A stretch of DNA of 7,978 nucleotides from Clostridia bacterium (lineage in GTDB: Bacteria > Bacillota_A > Clostridia > Oscillospirales > CAG-272), in assembly GCA_017630995.1 (NCBI GenBank), contig JAGBUD010000043.1:1-7978 (forward strand), written 5' to 3'. Numbering within the stretch: position 1 is the stretch's first letter; each line of letters begins with the position of its first letter. A program made the translations under genes and the position numbers. The notes under the pieces are model-generated. The model ran no database searches and was not told the origin of the DNA. It worked only from the letters and a program-made list of their open reading frames with translations. This document shows, piece by piece, positions 7,401 to 7,978 of this stretch.

Positions 7401-7477
7401 CTGCCCGTGGCACAGCTGGATAGCGCGTCAGACTCCGACTCTGAAGGCCGTAGGTTCGAATCCTATCGGGCAGGCCA
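7401..7477 (+). tRNA. tRNA-Arg(CCG), CCA encoded
   Basis: A full cloverleaf can be folded. The 7-bp acceptor stem is CTGCCCG (7401-7407) with CGGGCAG (7467-7473). The D-arm is GCAC/GCGC, the anticodon stem TCAGA/TCTGA encloses loop CTCCGAC, and the T-arm GTAGG/CCTAT has loop TTCGAAT. The anticodon is CCG at 7435-7437, which reads the arginine codon CGG. The discriminator is G at 7474 and CCA is encoded at 7475-7477. One oddity is an A12-C23 mismatch in the D-stem. The gene has its own promoter and terminator. Confidence 0.95.
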
Positions 7478-7515
7478 AAAGCAAAAAGCACCGCTCGCGG
7501 TGCTTTTTTGCTTTT
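7478..7515 (+). terminator. Intrinsic terminator of the tRNA-Arg gene
   Basis: The stem GCACCG (7488-7493) with CGGTGC (7498-7503) has loop CTCG and is extended by pairing of the A-run (7483-7487) with the T-run (7504-7509) and by outer GC pairs. It starts directly after the CCA end. Confidence 0.9.
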
Positions 7516-7566
7516 CTGACCGATGTGGTGCAGAACCTACTCACCTATTTTTGTCCGCCATTCACA

Positions 7567-7600
7567 GAAAAAACGCAAGCGAGTGCTTGCAATTTTTTTG
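7567..7600. terminator. Second hairpin, bidirectional terminator-like
   Basis: GCAAGC (7575-7580), loop GAGT, GCTTGC (7585-7590), followed by a T-run (7593-7599) on the plus strand. The preceding A-run gives a T-run on the minus strand as well. It may back up the tRNA terminator or block transcription arriving from the right. No other feature is recognised between 7516 and 7687. Confidence 0.65.
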
Positions 7601-7687
7601 TTTTTCTTGCCATAGATGTATAATCTTGCCAAAAAAATCAGCAATTTACGAAAATAACACAGCTCCCCTATGTTCATTTTGCTTTTT

Positions 7688-7703
7688 TTAAACAAAAGTT
7701 TAA
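7688..7703. repeat. Inverted repeat upstream of the 7712-7740 promoter
   Basis: TTAAAC-AAAA-GTTTAA is a perfect 6-bp inverted repeat with a 4-bp spacer, ending 8 bp before the -35 box. It is a possible operator, but the composition is AT-rich. Confidence 0.3.
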
Positions 7704-7711
7704 CAAAACCC

Positions 7712-7740
7712 TTGCTTTTTAGTTTCGCGCGTGCTATAAT
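7712..7740 (+). promoter_or_regulatory. Extended -10 promoter for the rightmost genes
   Basis: TTGCTT (-35, 4 of 6) at 7712-7717, a 17-bp spacer, and a perfect TATAAT at 7735-7740 preceded by TGC, forming an extended -10. Transcription would start near 7747, about 30 nt before the small ORF. Confidence 0.8.
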
Positions 7741-7776
7741 AATTTTAATTTAAATTTACATCTTTTTGGTGTAGTT

Positions 7777-7929
7777 ATGTACGATATCCATCTTTTCAAA
7801 AATCTCTGCATCAGCAGCGATTCCATAAACGATATAAGAATGTGTACATGCACTAACAACAAGCAGTTTTCTGTAGATGATAGCAGAACTTTTGCGCCTA
7901 ACGGAAGTGTTGTTATTTGCAACCAATAA
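7777..7929 (+). CDS. Candidate small protein of 50 residues, unknown function
   Basis: The frame runs from ATG at 7777 to TAA at 7927-7929, beginning MYDIHLFKNLCISSDS and ending NGSVVICNQ. It has four cysteines (C11, the CTC pair at C23/C25, and C48), so a metal-binding or redox role is conceivable, but no family is recognised. It has no hydrophobic segment. A strong promoter lies just upstream. The ribosome binding site is weak: only GGTG at 7768-7771, 5 nt before the ATG. The next gene starts 29 nt downstream with a better site, so this could also be a leader peptide or an untranslated leader. No better alternative reading frame is seen on either strand. Confidence 0.4.
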   Translation: MYDIHLFKNLCISSDSINDIRMCTCTNNKQFSVDDSRTFAPNGSVVICNQ

Positions 7930-7958
7930 GAATGATTAATAATTTTGAGGTTTTGATT

Positions 7959-7978
7959 ATGGAGAAGTTCGAGAAAAA
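7959..7978 (+). CDS. Start of a gene that runs off the window
   Basis: ATG at 7959 is preceded by GAGG (7947-7950) with 8-nt spacing, and the frame is open to the edge (MEKFEK...). Too little is visible to name a product. It would be served by the promoter at 7712-7740. Confidence 0.5.

Noticed and set aside
7455..7477. tRNA 3' end as a phage or island attachment site
   Set aside because: No second copy of the tRNA 3' end and no integrase gene were seen in the window.
7365..7691. Plus-strand open frame of 108 codons
   Set aside because: It runs through the tRNA-Arg gene, its terminator and the second hairpin, so it is a by-product of RNA sequence and not a protein gene.
7741..7776. Riboswitch ahead of the small ORF
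   Set aside because: The leader is only about 30 nt and very AT-rich, too short for a known riboswitch class and without a convincing stem.
7734..7922. Minus-strand open frame of 62 codons
   Set aside because: It has no promoter or ribosome binding site, and it is antisense to the small ORF and overlaps the plus-strand extended -10 promoter.

Overview
The window looks like part of a Firmicutes genome, most likely an uncultured gut-type member of the Clostridia. This is inferred from strong GGAG/AAGGA ribosome binding sites, near-consensus sigma-A promoters with 17-bp spacers, AT-rich intergenic DNA beside moderate-GC genes, a tRNA with an encoded CCA, and glycan-degrading enzymes without signal peptides. 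No phylogenetic marker is present, so the placement is tentative.

Layout. At the left edge is the 3' end of a plus-strand gene, probably the C-terminal part of a large glycosidase-like protein (up to 603). It converges with a minus-strand cluster, and one long hairpin (636-674) separates the two and can terminate both. The minus-strand cluster, in transcription order, is: a SASA/SGNH-type carbohydrate acetylesterase (7131-6283, TTG start), a 1041-residue GH106-type alpha-L-rhamnosidase (6067-2942), an AraC-family regulator (2927-1917) and L-rhamnose isomerase RhaA (1920-682). The last three form a tight operon, with a 14-bp gap and then an ATGA overlap. On the plus strand at the right are tRNA-Arg(CCG) with its own promoter and terminator (7346-7515), a second bidirectional hairpin, a strong extended -10 promoter, a candidate 50-residue small ORF and the first codons of another gene that runs off the window.

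How the genes work together. The likely job is use of rhamnose-containing glycans: the esterase removes acetyl groups, the GH106 enzyme releases L-rhamnose, and RhaA converts it to L-rhamnulose. The AraC-type protein probably senses a sugar and controls the operon. The kinase, the aldolase and the transporter this pathway would need are not in the window. The GH106 promoter has a good -10 but a weak -35, and next to the -35 lie two nearly identical 13-bp direct repeats with a 21-bp period. That is the geometry expected for an AraC-type activator dimer, and it is the most interesting regulatory signal here. No clearly new defence or mobile system was seen.
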